The translations under genes and the position numbers were made by a program. From Bacteroides sp. (GTDB lineage Bacteria > Bacteroidota > Bacteroidia > Bacteroidales > SM23-62): a stretch of 34,180 nucleotides of DNA. How positions within the stretch are numbered: position 1 is the stretch's first letter; each line of letters opens with the position of its first letter. Below, one piece after another: positions 1-8,787 of the stretch. The DNA is taken from contig DRHS01000020.1 of NCBI GenBank assembly GCA_011053095.1, positions 1-34,180 of the forward strand, written 5' to 3'. The notes under the pieces are model-generated. The model worked only from the letters and a program-made list of their open reading frames with translations, was not told the origin of the DNA and ran no database searches.

Positions 1-556
1 CACCGTGACGATAGAACAGATAGATATCGCCATTATCCATTTTGACGAACTGGTTGTAGGTACCAAAGGGTGGAATGTTATCCAGCTCCTCCCATTCAGT
101 AATATCGAGTGGCCTCTTTGACACCACATGTTTCATCGCACCATAATGTGTATTACCCAAGGGATTTTCTCCATGTTCGGGCATACCGCCATGTCCTCCA
201 AACACAATATGAATATAGCCCTCGTCATCAATGATCATTGCCGGCATGCCATGATTATCAATCTTATGTTCAGGGTCCTTCCCCATTAGACTTTCTCCGG
301 CTTTAAATGGCCCGGACCATTGGTCATTTTCATGATCATAAGCAGCTACATAAGGGTCCTCCAACAGTCCCTGATATGCCACATAAGTTACTCCTTTGTG
401 ATATTCTCCTGCCGGGTGCTGCATGGTTTTAGCTGGGACGCCAAAGCCGTTGTTGGTAAAATAGTCAACCATTTCCGATTTTTGCGTAGATTGTCCGTTA
501 ACAAATAATGCAAGAAACAGGATTTGCACGATAAAGATGGTTTTCATTTTTTTCAT
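1..556 (-). CDS. BNR_4-family beta-propeller protein, C-terminus cut by window edge (possible polysaccharide lyase)
   Basis: Only the first 185 codons are in the window; the gene runs off at base 1. The start at 556 gives MKKMKTIFIV, with a second in-frame ATG at 547. A type I-like signal peptide (FIVQILFLALFVNGQ) predicts export. The mature part reads like the BNR_4 propeller family: an YHKGVTYVAYQG blade, DPYVAAYDH, then NHGMPAMIIDDEGYIHIVFGGH. His102 and His122, Tyr167 (GTYNQF) and Arg183 (LFYRHG) have spacings of 20, 45 and 16. These match the lyase-like protein at 12843-14294 and, as I recall, the catalytic His/His/Tyr/Arg of a characterised PL25 ulvan lyase. It lies 123 bp downstream of the sulfatase gene on the same strand and is probably the last visible operon member. 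A non-catalytic or sialidase-like BNR protein is the alternative. Confidence 0.75.
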   Translation of the reverse strand, partial: MKKMKTIFIVQILFLALFVNGQSTQKSEMVDYFTNNGFGVPAKTMQHPAGEYHKGVTYVAYQGLLEDPYVAAYDHENDQWSGPFKAGESLMGKDPEHKIDNHGMPAMIIDDEGYIHIVFGGHGGMPEHGENPLGNTHYGAMKHVVSKRPLDITEWEELDNIPPFGTYNQFVKMDNGDIYLFYRHG

Positions 557-679
557 TTTATAATTTTATAATTAGATGCTTGTAAACTTTGTAATCGGTT
601 TATAATTCTTTCGCAGTTCGGGCCTGGGCCAGGGGGAATTCATGAAATTCATTGTATTGTCCGGTATTTTTAAATAATC

Positions 680-2305
680 TTACTCATGGTTTCCTGTTGT
701 CCTTTTTGCCTTTTCATTCATATCTGTCTTATATGGTGAGTTCTCCCTTAGCTTGTACAAAATAGTTGTCCATGTCTTTTCTAACTCTTTCAACTTATCA
801 GGATTACTCTCTGCAAGATTATTTGTTTCTGTACGATCGGCTGCAAGATTGTATAATTCCCAGGGCTCTTCACTTGTTGCCACAAGTTTCCAGTCTCCCA
901 CCCGTATTGCTTTGTGACCTTCGTGATAATACCAAATTGGATCTTCTCTTTCCTGTTCAGAATTAAATACAGGCAATAAGGATTTTCCAGGCATGTCAAT
1001 ATGTGCAATACTATCAACTGAAATCCCGGCCAAATCCAATATTGTTGGAACAATATCTGTGATATGTCCATAGGTGTTGCGAATTTCCCCTTGTACTGAA
1101 ATCCCAACAGGCCAGTGTGCAATAAGAGGAGTACTGCTCCCCCCTTCGTGTACCCATATTTTATGTTTCCTGAATGGAGTATTGCACATAGTCGACCACC
1201 CGGGACCAAGGCATAAGTGTGTGGAAGCAGTACCAGGCACTGCATCTGGATCATGACCATCGTCGCGAACCATAATTTCAGCACTGGCTCCATTATCTGA
1301 CAGGAATAAAATTAGTGTGTTTTCAAGTTCACCCATTTCTTCAATCTGACTGACAATACGGCCAATTTCTTTATCAACCCTTTCAATCATTGCAGCATGT
1401 ATAGTCATTTTAATTTGCTGGAATTCCTTTTGCTCCTCCGTAAGGCTTTCCCATGCAACCGGTCGGTCTACTTCTCCATCCCCCAGTATTTCATAAGCCT
1501 CGGGCCAGTGGTATGGAGGCCCCAAATCTAGTTCAACTTCTGAAAGCTGACCTTCAATTATTCCCAACTCTTTGATCCTCTTCCAGCGTTCAGCTCTTGC
1601 TTTATCCCATCCTTCAGCATAACGATCACCAACGGCTTCAATATCTTCCGGAAGTGCATGCAATGGAAAATGAGGTGCTGTAAAGGCAACGTATGAAAAG
1701 AATGGCTGACCTGAATATTTTGTTTGATGTTCTTTCAAGTTTTCAATGGCATATTCAGCTATTGCAATGGTGGTATAATATCCGCTTCCCCTTTCAATTG
1801 CAGGAATCGGCTGATCATCGACATAGACTTTTTTGGGACTGAAAAACCTTGCCTGATCACCCAAAAAGTAAGAGCGATCGAAACCACTTTCCACAGGTTT
1901 ACCATCAATATGCCATTTACCTGAATGATATGAACGATATCCTGCAGATTTCAAGTATTTAGGCACTAAATATGCCCATTCAGGACGTGTTCCAAATGCT
2001 CCACCCTTGATTCCCGGAGCATTGTCTCTACCAATTTGTTGTGGATAATATCCTGTTAACAGGGCTGCTCTGGAAGGCCAGCAACGGGCACAATTGTTAA
2101 AATTAGAAAAACGAAGTCCTCCATCAGCCAATTTATCAAGATTTGGAGTTTGAATTTCACTTCCATAACATCCCAAATCAGAATACCCCATATCGTCAAC
2201 CATTATTAACAATACATTTGGTGTTTTCTCTTCGGGTTTGGTGCACTGAATACATGTCAACATTGAAACTACAAATACAATGCTTAGTCGGAATAAATTT
2301 CTCAT
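680..2305 (-). CDS. S1-family sulfatase (formylglycine-dependent), probable lipoprotein
   Basis: A 541-residue protein of normal S1 length that hydrolyses sulfate esters, probably on glycan fragments at the cell envelope. The N-terminus is a hydrophobic signal with cysteines at 18 and 21, so lipidation is plausible though the lipobox is not perfect. Family features are in order: metal-binding VDDMG (Asp37, Asp38), the formylglycine signature CWPSR (Cys75-Arg79) followed by ALLTG, GKWH at 129-132, APHFPLH with His212, LSDNGAS with Asp337/Asn338, and a basic RKHK near 379-382. The Cys form needs an FGE or anSME maturase, which is not in this window. It starts 4 bp after the DUF1961 stop, so the two are co-transcribed and probably translationally coupled. 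The position of the target sulfate on the sugar cannot be read from the sequence. Confidence 0.92.
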   Translation of the reverse strand: MRNLFRLSIVFVVSMLTCIQCTKPEEKTPNVLLIMVDDMGYSDLGCYGSEIQTPNLDKLADGGLRFSNFNNCARCWPSRAALLTGYYPQQIGRDNAPGIKGGAFGTRPEWAYLVPKYLKSAGYRSYHSGKWHIDGKPVESGFDRSYFLGDQARFFSPKKVYVDDQPIPAIERGSGYYTTIAIAEYAIENLKEHQTKYSGQPFFSYVAFTAPHFPLHALPEDIEAVGDRYAEGWDKARAERWKRIKELGIIEGQLSEVELDLGPPYHWPEAYEILGDGEVDRPVAWESLTEEQKEFQQIKMTIHAAMIERVDKEIGRIVSQIEEMGELENTLILFLSDNGASAEIMVRDDGHDPDAVPGTASTHLCLGPGWSTMCNTPFRKHKIWVHEGGSSTPLIAHWPVGISVQGEIRNTYGHITDIVPTILDLAGISVDSIAHIDMPGKSLLPVFNSEQEREDPIWYYHEGHKAIRVGDWKLVATSEEPWELYNLAADRTETNNLAESNPDKLKELEKTWTTILYKLRENSPYKTDMNEKAKRTTGNHE

Positions 2306-2309
2306 AATA

Positions 2310-3200
2310 TTATTTTGTATAAATTTTCATGTTACGATAAACGGCTGAACGTGTGTACATATGCCGCAACCCAATTCTTCCTTCTGTAACAGGATCAACA
2401 TTTGACAAATCCCATGAGAATAGTTCCTCTCCTTCTTTTCCCTCCATTTTAAAGAATAGTTGTGCCCCGGTCTTGATAACTGTTATGTGATATTTCTCTC
2501 CTGTTTTGAAGTAGCCCTCATTATCATAGAAGGGAGTTATCCTGGTCACATTAAAAGATTCATTTTCAGGCTTTGGATAACGTCGTGCACGAATGTAAAA
2601 TGCTGTATCGGCCGAATTGACAAAGGCGGCATAGCTAATATGCAAGGCATTCATATTTTCAAAATACGTACTCATGGCAGGAACTTCTCTTAATTCTTTC
2701 CAGTCTGAAATATCTTTTACATAAGGCCCCTCCATGTCTCCAGTAGCCTGTATATAAAGTATATTTACACAACTTGTTTCCGAATCTGTTCGGGTATAAT
2801 CGTATTCTATTTTTACATCTCCATCAAACGATTCTTTTGTCCACATAACTGCGTGATGGGCATCGTTCTTATACTCCGGTCCCGCACTAAAATGCATGCC
2901 TCTATCACTATTTTCAACCTGTGCTATCAAACCATCCAAAGTCCATTTTAGTGTCCAGTCTTCAGTGCACTTATCTTCAAATTCCAGATTCCAGTCCTTG
3001 TTTTTACTAAGTGCATCGAAAGCTACTTCCCCTAAACCGTCTGTACATCGCGAAGCATCTGCCCAACCCCATAATACAACAGTTGTATTACGTTGCAAAA
3101 CCATGTTGGAAGATACGATAGCCGGGAGTCTTATTACAGCATGTGCATGTAGTCCCTGCAATAGAAAAAAAACTACTAACAGCCTAATAAATACCTTCAT
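2310..3200 (-). CDS. DUF1961 (YesU-like) jelly-roll protein with a sialate O-acetylesterase-like N-terminal segment
   Basis: A 296-residue exported protein (signal peptide about 1-20). From about residue 65 to the end it resembles DUF1961, the family of Bacillus YesU from a rhamnogalacturonan locus: HHAVMWTKESFDGDVKIEYD, NMNALHISYAAF, FFKMEGKEGEELFSW and a closing EGRIGLRHMYTRSAVYRN are the recognisable blocks. The fold is a concanavalin-like beta-sandwich and the biochemical role is not known to me. Oddly, residues 22-48 (LPAIVSSNMVLQRN to VVLWGWAD) look like the start of a sialate O-acetylesterase (SASA) protein, which has no further counterpart here, so the gene appears chimeric. It lies 6 bp after GH105 and 4 bp before the sulfatase, so it belongs to the degradation operon. 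Confidence 0.8.
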   Translation of the reverse strand: MKVFIRLLVVFFLLQGLHAHAVIRLPAIVSSNMVLQRNTTVVLWGWADASRCTDGLGEVAFDALSKNKDWNLEFEDKCTEDWTLKWTLDGLIAQVENSDRGMHFSAGPEYKNDAHHAVMWTKESFDGDVKIEYDYTRTDSETSCVNILYIQATGDMEGPYVKDISDWKELREVPAMSTYFENMNALHISYAAFVNSADTAFYIRARRYPKPENESFNVTRITPFYDNEGYFKTGEKYHITVIKTGAQLFFKMEGKEGEELFSWDLSNVDPVTEGRIGLRHMYTRSAVYRNMKIYTK

Positions 3201-3206
3201 AAAATA

Positions 3207-4394
3207 TTAGTTATGTACCATTTGACCATCCTCCGTACTGGCATCAAGTTTAAGTATTTCGCTACCGGCAAGCAAGAATGCCCCCGTACCATAGTTCTGC
3301 CAACTATCATGATTGGCAGGCTCCGGGGAACCACCAATGTTTTGCACCCATCCAACCATCCCATCGGCCTTCTGGCATTCCCTTAAAGCAGTCCAGGCTT
3401 TTCTTACCGCAGGTTCGTACATAACCCTGTCAAGCATTCCGTTATTTATGCCCCAGGTCAATGCAAAAGTGAAAAAACCAGTTCCACTGACTTCACCATG
3501 GTCAAATGATTCAGGACACAGCAAACTTGTTCTCCAGAGCCCGTCTTCGGGTTGGATTTCGGTAAGACGAACAGCCATCGTTTTATACAATTCTTCATAA
3601 AATTGTCTGTGTGCGTAGTTTGAAGGCATGTTTTCCAAAAGGAGTGCCAAACCTCCAAACACCCAGCCGTTTCCTCTGGACCAAAATACCTTGTTTCCGT
3701 TTGACTCTTTAATATCAGTGCTGTCACCTCTCCAGATAAACCTGGTATCTCTTGCAAAGAGTTTTTGCTCCTGATCGAAAAGTAAATCATAGGTCTGCAC
3801 ATAGTACTTATGCATTTCATCAAGATAGCTCAGGTCATTTTTTTCTTTCGCGTACATGGCCAATACCGGCGGGGACATGAACAAAGCATCGCACCACCAC
3901 CACAGAATGACCTGTTGTTCATAAAAATCAATATCAAAACCATCCATTGGTTTACCGGATCTCCAATCACACGGCTTGTAAAGGTGTTGCTGGATTATAG
4001 TATCGGTAGGCGCTAAATTTACTCCCTCAACGCCAATACGCTTGAGGTACAAATAGGATGCAGTTATGGCCAAATCGTCGGCATGAAAAAACCGTTCCCA
4101 GGGTTTCCATTCATTACGCACAGCCATTTGAGTAAGTGCATCAAGAAAGAATGAATCATTTGTTGACTGATGTGCCTTGTAAACTCCTGTATAATAAGCG
4201 CCATTTGTCCAGTCGCTGGGTCCTCTGGCAAAGATAGGATGTGCTTCCTGCCATTTCAGAGCCATGACCATCGCTTCCTTATCATTCCATTGATGAGGAG
4301 CTGTATTGGATTGGCACGATTCAAAACAAACGAAAATCGCCATTAATAATCCTGATATTTTTACGGCAACTCTACGATAGGTATTCTTCTTCAT
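3207..4394 (-). CDS. GH105 unsaturated glucuronyl/galacturonyl hydrolase lipoprotein
   Basis: A 395-residue alpha/alpha-barrel enzyme expected to hydrate the 4,5-unsaturated uronic acid left by polysaccharide lyases and release it from oligosaccharides. I start it at 4394 because [15 protein letters not shown] then hydrophobic [10 protein letters not shown] is a clean lipoprotein signal; an upstream in-frame ATG at 4451 would add 19 polar residues. GH105 marks are [14 protein letters not shown] (about 104-117), [12 protein letters not shown] with the probable catalytic Asp169, and [16 protein letters not shown] (235-250). The length is normal for the family. It is first in the minus-strand operon GH105, DUF1961, sulfatase, BNR_4. 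In ulvan loci this activity acts directly after the lyase, which fits the lyase-like propellers here. I see no copy of the shared operator upstream of it. Confidence 0.92.
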   Translation of the reverse strand: MKKNTYRRVAVKISGLLMAIFVCFESCQSNTAPHQWNDKEAMVMALKWQEAHPIFARGPSDWTNGAYYTGVYKAHQSTNDSFFLDALTQMAVRNEWKPWERFFHADDLAITASYLYLKRIGVEGVNLAPTDTIIQQHLYKPCDWRSGKPMDGFDIDFYEQQVILWWWCDALFMSPPVLAMYAKEKNDLSYLDEMHKYYVQTYDLLFDQEQKLFARDTRFIWRGDSTDIKESNGNKVFWSRGNGWVFGGLALLLENMPSNYAHRQFYEELYKTMAVRLTEIQPEDGLWRTSLLCPESFDHGEVSGTGFFTFALTWGINNGMLDRVMYEPAVRKAWTALRECQKADGMVGWVQNIGGSPEPANHDSWQNYGTGAFLLAGSEILKLDASTEDGQMVHN

Positions 4395-4477
4395 TCTTAT
4401 GCTTAAGTATTTCATTTTATGCTGTTCTGCACTGTCAGTATTCGTATCCATAATTGGTACCGGAGAAAAGTCAAGAA

Positions 4478-4513
4478 AAAGGCCGTCTCAAAGTTGCCTT
4501 CGAGACGGCCTTT
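4478..4513 (-). terminator. Rho-independent terminator of the T9SS lamin-tail gene
   Basis: A perfect stem GGCCGTCTC (4481-4489) / GAGACGGCC (4502-4510), extendable by three A-T pairs to 12 bp, encloses a 12-nt loop. On the minus strand the hairpin is followed by TTTTTCTTGA. It lies 22 bp past the stop of the gene at 4535-8557 and before the GH105 start, so it separates the two minus-strand units. Confidence 0.85.
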
Positions 4514-4534
4514 CACTATGATCGAAAAAAACTA

Positions 4535-7500
4535 CTACTTCAGAATCGTTAGTTTGCGAACTGAAACCTGGTTTTCAATTTCAATGGATATGAAATATAT
4601 TCCATTGTCAATATTTTCCAGGCCAATTTCCACTATCTCATCGACATTCAGCACATCGTACATCAAACGGCCACTGATATCCAACATACGAATCCTTGCA
4701 TCAGTCATATTTACATTACCAAACTCAACATAGAGGAGGTCACTTGCCGGATTTGGATATACTTTGACAGATGACATATCATACAGGTCAACTCCAACCG
4801 CTGTTGTAATTGTGGTTGAGACCTTTGTACTCAGCTCACCATCACTGGCAGTAAAGCTTAATTCAAAAGATCCTGCTTCGCTGAAGGTAACATCAGTAGT
4901 TTTCTGATCAGGATTGGCGATGGTGGCATTCCCTGCAGTGATTTCCCATAGATAAGTAAGGGTTGAACCCACAGGCAATCCATCATCCGTAACAGTTGCC
5001 ACATAATTCAGGACCTCTCCGACAACAGCTTCAGTCGCTCCTTCAATGCTTGCCTCAGGGGCCTGATTCACCTGACCAACAAAATTCAGTCTATAGACGA
5101 CCGTTACACTGTTATCCTCAGATGTAACTTCAACTGCATCGTCTGAATAGAGAACTCCGGCCGTCCTTACGAATCCCTTCTTATCAACTAATTCCGCTGT
5201 TGCCATCTCGTTAGGATACACCATCTGCATGAACGCATCCACTGCTATTCCTACCGGAACACCGGTTACTGCTTTTACATCCTGATTAATGGCCAGTATA
5301 TCTGAGAACAACACTGCATCTGAAGCAGAAATTCCAAAATCAAGGCTATAGAGAGCTGCATCGCCATTTTGTGCAACTACCTCTAAATATACATCCTCAC
5401 CAACAACCGCGTCAACCATCACAGAATCATAATCCAATGATTGCATCGATACCAGGTTATTATTCCCATCAACAATATTCATCACAGCAAGTGCAGGTAC
5501 TTCAAGTTTCTCTACAAGGGCATTTATGGTTGAACCCAGCTCAACTCCAGCCACGATACCTGCGTTTTCCGACAAGGATACGGTAAGACCCGAACCGTCG
5601 ACAGCTTTCAGCAAGTTATCAGCATCCAGAGGAGAATTCACCAGGGTATAGCTTGTTGAATTTTGAAGATCAGCAGAGGTTACAACTAATTTCATATCCC
5701 CAGCAAGCGCATCATCAGCGCCTAATGTATCTGCACCGTTGAGGAATACGAGCATTTGTCCCGGATCAGCTTTATCCAATATAGCGGTAATTTCAGTGAC
5801 CTTTAAACCATCCACACTTCCGGTAATGGTCTGGTCTCCTTCATAACCGGGCGTAACCAGCAATCGTGTTGAAGTAACTGTAGACACAAAGGTTAGTACC
5901 GGATCCATGCTGTGCCAGCCTATCTGGTCGATCATATCTAGATTCTCCATTCCTTCATCCCGACGATTAAATAGAACCCATTCGGCGTTTTCAGCACTTT
6001 GTCCAAAATTGTCCCCAAATCCTTCACCACGTTCCGTTACTCCTCTCCAGACATCGGGATTACGCCTGACGCTCCATCCATTCCAATGGGGATCCACCAT
6101 ATTCCTTCCGGCGCACCAGAATTCTGGATATACATCCGGCGAACTCTGAAATCTGTCGACAATTTCGTAGTCAAAAGGATCAGTTATATCCTTTGTACCA
6201 GCCAGAATCGTATCATTCAGAATTTTTAACAGGAAAAGGCTTGTATTTGGAGGCCTTACCATAGTAGGCGTCCTGTATCGATTCATGTAGCTAATACCAA
6301 ATGGATTGAGATTAAACTCATCATTTATAGAATCAGCAGGGTTCGAGTCAGGAGCTTCTTCCGACCAACCATACCAGATAAAATCAAGGTGATCACCGTC
6401 GGTGAACCAGCCATGATAGCGGTCAGGATAGAATCTGCCGCCCGGCCAGCCACCATCTCCAACGGTACCATCTACCCAAACATCTCCGGGTTGAACGATG
6501 GTACTGGTTACATTATCAGGAACCAGGAATCCCGGCTCTGCAGCATATGCAGCTAAATCTAAATCGTGTTTGAACCGCATACCGGGCACATGGTGATGGA
6601 AGTATATATTTCTTTCCTCGTCGGTAAGCAATCTTCCTACTGCATCGTTTAAATTGTCATCTCCCAGACCGGTCACGATCATATACTTATTCAGATCGAG
6701 CGGCTGGTTTCCAGGATTATAGATCTCCAGGTTATAGGCGAAATTCATGCCTAAAACCATTTCAGATATAAATGGTTCGGCAAAGTTGGGTTGAACAGGG
6801 ACTGTTTTAATCCTGAATTCTATATTAATGGTTTTTGTGGAAATCCCATCCTCTGCTGTAATCTTTGCAACAGTTGTTCTTTGTTCCAGGCTACCGTTGA
6901 TATCTGTGGCCCTTGTCACCTCAATTTTGGCATTCACATCCTGTGTTTTAAATTGAAGTGCCGGAATGTTGGAAGTGCCTTCTTCCAGTTGAATAAAGTA
7001 TGAAGCGCCATTGGGATCAAAACCCGGAATGGTATCACTTTCCCACTGCCAGTAGATATCCGGATCCACATCAGGCCAGGTAATCATACTTAATGCGGCA
7101 TTCTCAGAGGGTTCATAATCATCCACCATGATCACATATTCCTTCACCACAGTACCATCTTCAGAAGTTACCTTCAGCACATCGCCTTCTTTCACATCGG
7201 CCCTGCTTTCATCTCCAGTTACCACTTCCCATGCGGCCTTTTCAGGTTTCACCATGTACTTCAACAGGGTATCTATACGCGTTCCGAACGCAACATTATA
7301 TACAGAATCCGTATCCAGGCCCTGGGTGACATCATAATAATCCACCCACATCCCATATTCTGTTCCCGATTCCCAATCCCTGATTACCTGGTAATATCTT
7401 GTTGGAAAAGCAATGGCCAGGTCAGCAGCGGGATCCGTTACCTGAATGGTCAGATCCAGCTGATCAATGGTTTCACCTACTGCGTAGAGTGAAAGAGTAT

Positions 7501-8557
7501 CACCATCCCGGACATTGGTATAAGCAGAATCTGTTTCATTTTCAGTATAGGACCAGCCCATTCCGTCACCGAGGGTAAATTCACGATTAATAGTTTCTCC
7601 GCGAACTGTTTCCCATGGAACTGTCAGGGTTTTGTTTTCTGCATCCACTATGACTTTATCCGGACTATTTGCCACATAATTCGGGGAATAATTACCGTGG
7701 GTTCCAACGGTGGTAAAAGCATCGAACTTATTGAGGAATACAGGAATCAGCAGCCATTCGGACGTTGCATGATCGGTACCCCGGGATAGATGCCAATCCA
7801 TGGTCCCTTCAGTAACGGTTGACTTTCTAACCAATACATATTGGTCTATGGCATCCACAATTCCTGCTACTGGAGTTTGTAATCTCCCCTGATGGCAGCC
7901 TGGACAATTACCAAATGATTCATAGGGATCCATAGATATATTTGCATTATCGATCAGCGTTGAGTCCCTATTACCCTCTGAATCCTCAAATTTATATTCC
8001 AGGTAATAACCGCTCGAGGAACCGGATATGTGGTTGTAATAGGTAGAAATAGTGTCATAGCCGTATGCTTCCCATTCAGGTTTACCCAGAAATTGGTAAG
8101 TAGCGGTATTTCCCGTTGATTCATCCTGGCGCCAGAGCATATCGGCTTGGGCGGCGACAGCGATATTGTGCCTGGGCAGACCATCCTCGAACCATGCGTC
8201 CCACACATTGGTCATCACATAAGATCCTCCGGCTTCCAGGGTACCTTCCAGCGGTATGATGTTGTATCTGTTACCAAGGATGATAACACTATCGGTAGAA
8301 CCTTCTAACTTAGTGTAAGTCCCGGCTGATACCACAGAAAAGTTACCCAGATCAATGGGGTCCTGCCCAACATTGGTAATTTCCACATAATTGAAGTTGC
8401 TCACATCCCCCCGATATTCAGAAAAAATTAAAGGCGGGATTTCCAGACCGGGACGGTTTATTTCCCATTGCCCGCTAGCCAACTCAATCTGAGCCGAGGT
8501 ATTGGTGAAGGCCATCGTCAAGAGGACCAGCAGAAGTAAAAAGTAATTCTTTTTCAT
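4535..8557 (-). CDS. Large T9SS-secreted lamin-tail-domain protein with PKD-like domain
   Basis: A 1340-residue secreted protein. The start at 8557 gives MKKNYFLLLLVLLTMAFTNTSAQ, a clean signal peptide; the ATG at 8581 adds eight residues. Two lamin-tail-like (LTD) regions are visible: near 50-130 (NYVEITNVGQDPIDLGNF) and near 595 onward (YNLEIYNPGNQPLDLNKY). A PKD-like fold (about 1165-1250, TYLWEITAGNATI) precedes a type A T9SS sorting domain (about 1262-1340: VYPNPASDLLYVEF, then DISGRLMYD, then NGIYFISIE and a basic VRKLTILK end). No catalytic domain is recognised; roughly 150-590 and 720-1160 are unassigned beta-rich regions. A CPGCH motif sits at 218-222. The gene is monocistronic, ends in its own terminator, and carries the shared operator upstream, so it is probably an induced surface or adhesin-type component. 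Confidence 0.85.
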   Translation of the reverse strand: MKKNYFLLLLVLLTMAFTNTSAQIELASGQWEINRPGLEIPPLIFSEYRGDVSNFNYVEITNVGQDPIDLGNFSVVSAGTYTKLEGSTDSVIILGNRYNIIPLEGTLEAGGSYVMTNVWDAWFEDGLPRHNIAVAAQADMLWRQDESTGNTATYQFLGKPEWEAYGYDTISTYYNHISGSSSGYYLEYKFEDSEGNRDSTLIDNANISMDPYESFGNCPGCHQGRLQTPVAGIVDAIDQYVLVRKSTVTEGTMDWHLSRGTDHATSEWLLIPVFLNKFDAFTTVGTHGNYSPNYVANSPDKVIVDAENKTLTVPWETVRGETINREFTLGDGMGWSYTENETDSAYTNVRDGDTLSLYAVGETIDQLDLTIQVTDPAADLAIAFPTRYYQVIRDWESGTEYGMWVDYYDVTQGLDTDSVYNVAFGTRIDTLLKYMVKPEKAAWEVVTGDESRADVKEGDVLKVTSEDGTVVKEYVIMVDDYEPSENAALSMITWPDVDPDIYWQWESDTIPGFDPNGASYFIQLEEGTSNIPALQFKTQDVNAKIEVTRATDINGSLEQRTTVAKITAEDGISTKTINIEFRIKTVPVQPNFAEPFISEMVLGMNFAYNLEIYNPGNQPLDLNKYMIVTGLGDDNLNDAVGRLLTDEERNIYFHHHVPGMRFKHDLDLAAYAAEPGFLVPDNVTSTIVQPGDVWVDGTVGDGGWPGGRFYPDRYHGWFTDGDHLDFIWYGWSEEAPDSNPADSINDEFNLNPFGISYMNRYRTPTMVRPPNTSLFLLKILNDTILAGTKDITDPFDYEIVDRFQSSPDVYPEFWCAGRNMVDPHWNGWSVRRNPDVWRGVTERGEGFGDNFGQSAENAEWVLFNRRDEGMENLDMIDQIGWHSMDPVLTFVSTVTSTRLLVTPGYEGDQTITGSVDGLKVTEITAILDKADPGQMLVFLNGADTLGADDALAGDMKLVVTSADLQNSTSYTLVNSPLDADNLLKAVDGSGLTVSLSENAGIVAGVELGSTINALVEKLEVPALAVMNIVDGNNNLVSMQSLDYDSVMVDAVVGEDVYLEVVAQNGDAALYSLDFGISASDAVLFSDILAINQDVKAVTGVPVGIAVDAFMQMVYPNEMATAELVDKKGFVRTAGVLYSDDAVEVTSEDNSVTVVYRLNFVGQVNQAPEASIEGATEAVVGEVLNYVATVTDDGLPVGSTLTYLWEITAGNATIANPDQKTTDVTFSEAGSFELSFTASDGELSTKVSTTITTAVGVDLYDMSSVKVYPNPASDLLYVEFGNVNMTDARIRMLDISGRLMYDVLNVDEIVEIGLENIDNGIYFISIEIENQVSVRKLTILK

Positions 8558-8619
8558 AGTTGTCAATTTTAGTTTAACCATTTTTTTTTTTGACTAAGAT
8601 GTATATTTCGAGCATCATA

Positions 8620-8627
8620 CAATATTA
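8620..8627 (-). promoter_or_regulatory. -7-like promoter box of the T9SS lamin-tail gene
   Basis: On the minus strand this reads TAATATTG followed by TATG, a one-mismatch form of the Bacteroidota TAnnTTTG -7 box. Its first T lies exactly 79 bp from the centre (8706) of the dyad at 8682-8723. The same distance and a near-identical box (TAATATTGCATG) occur upstream of the GH88-like gene. The predicted start of transcription is near 8613. No clear -33 element is seen, as expected for an activator-dependent promoter. Confidence 0.55.
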
Positions 8628-8681
8628 ATCATTATCATGAGGCCATACTTTCACTTCTCTATCATTGTCTGTAATTAAATG

Positions 8682-8723
8682 GTCAATTCTGAACTTATGT
8701 CACATTGTAAGACATCTGTTCAA
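8682..8723. promoter_or_regulatory. Shared 42-bp operator, copy A (candidate HTCS-binding site)
   Basis: The element is GTCAAT, two variable bases, TGAACTTATGTCAC, 13 variable bases, TGTTCAA. The conserved left block (8682-8703) is identical at 20 of 22 bases to copy B at 15540-15561, and the TGTTCAA arm is at the same spacing. In copy A the dyad is strong: TGAAC-TT-ATGTC (8690-8701) pairs with GACAT-CT-GTTCA (8711-8722) around centre 8706. It lies between the T9SS gene and the divergent HTCS gene. Binding by the HTCS is inferred from context. Confidence 0.7.
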
Positions 8724-8765
8724 CAATTTACGACTCCATGAGTTTAACTCCAATTCATTTCTTAG

Positions 8766-8773
8766 TACATTTG
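8766..8773 (+). promoter_or_regulatory. Possible -7 box of the HTCS gene
   Basis: TACATTTG matches the Bacteroidota TAnnTTTG consensus fully and lies 14 bp before the ATG at 8788, giving a leader of only about 8 nt. No convincing -33 TTTG is seen. It is 60 bp from the operator centre, not the 79 bp shared by the other three promoters, so the regulator gene may be expressed independently of the operator. Confidence 0.35.
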
Positions 8774-8787
8774 GAAAAAAGTATCAT

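Noticed and set aside
790-1293. 167-codon minus-strand frame inside the sulfatase
   Set aside because: Same strand but shifted frame of the sulfatase, which carries all catalytic motifs in the main frame; no frameshift is needed.
8581-8591. Run of 11 T (poly-A before the T9SS gene start on the minus strand) as a phase-variation tract
   Set aside because: It lies in the leader or at the edge of the alternative start, not in the coding frame or promoter spacer, so slippage would have little predictable effect.
8665-8787. Upstream extension of the HTCS from a TTG codon
   Set aside because: It would run through the operator arm and put 41 residues before a perfect signal peptide; the ATG at 8788 explains the protein better.
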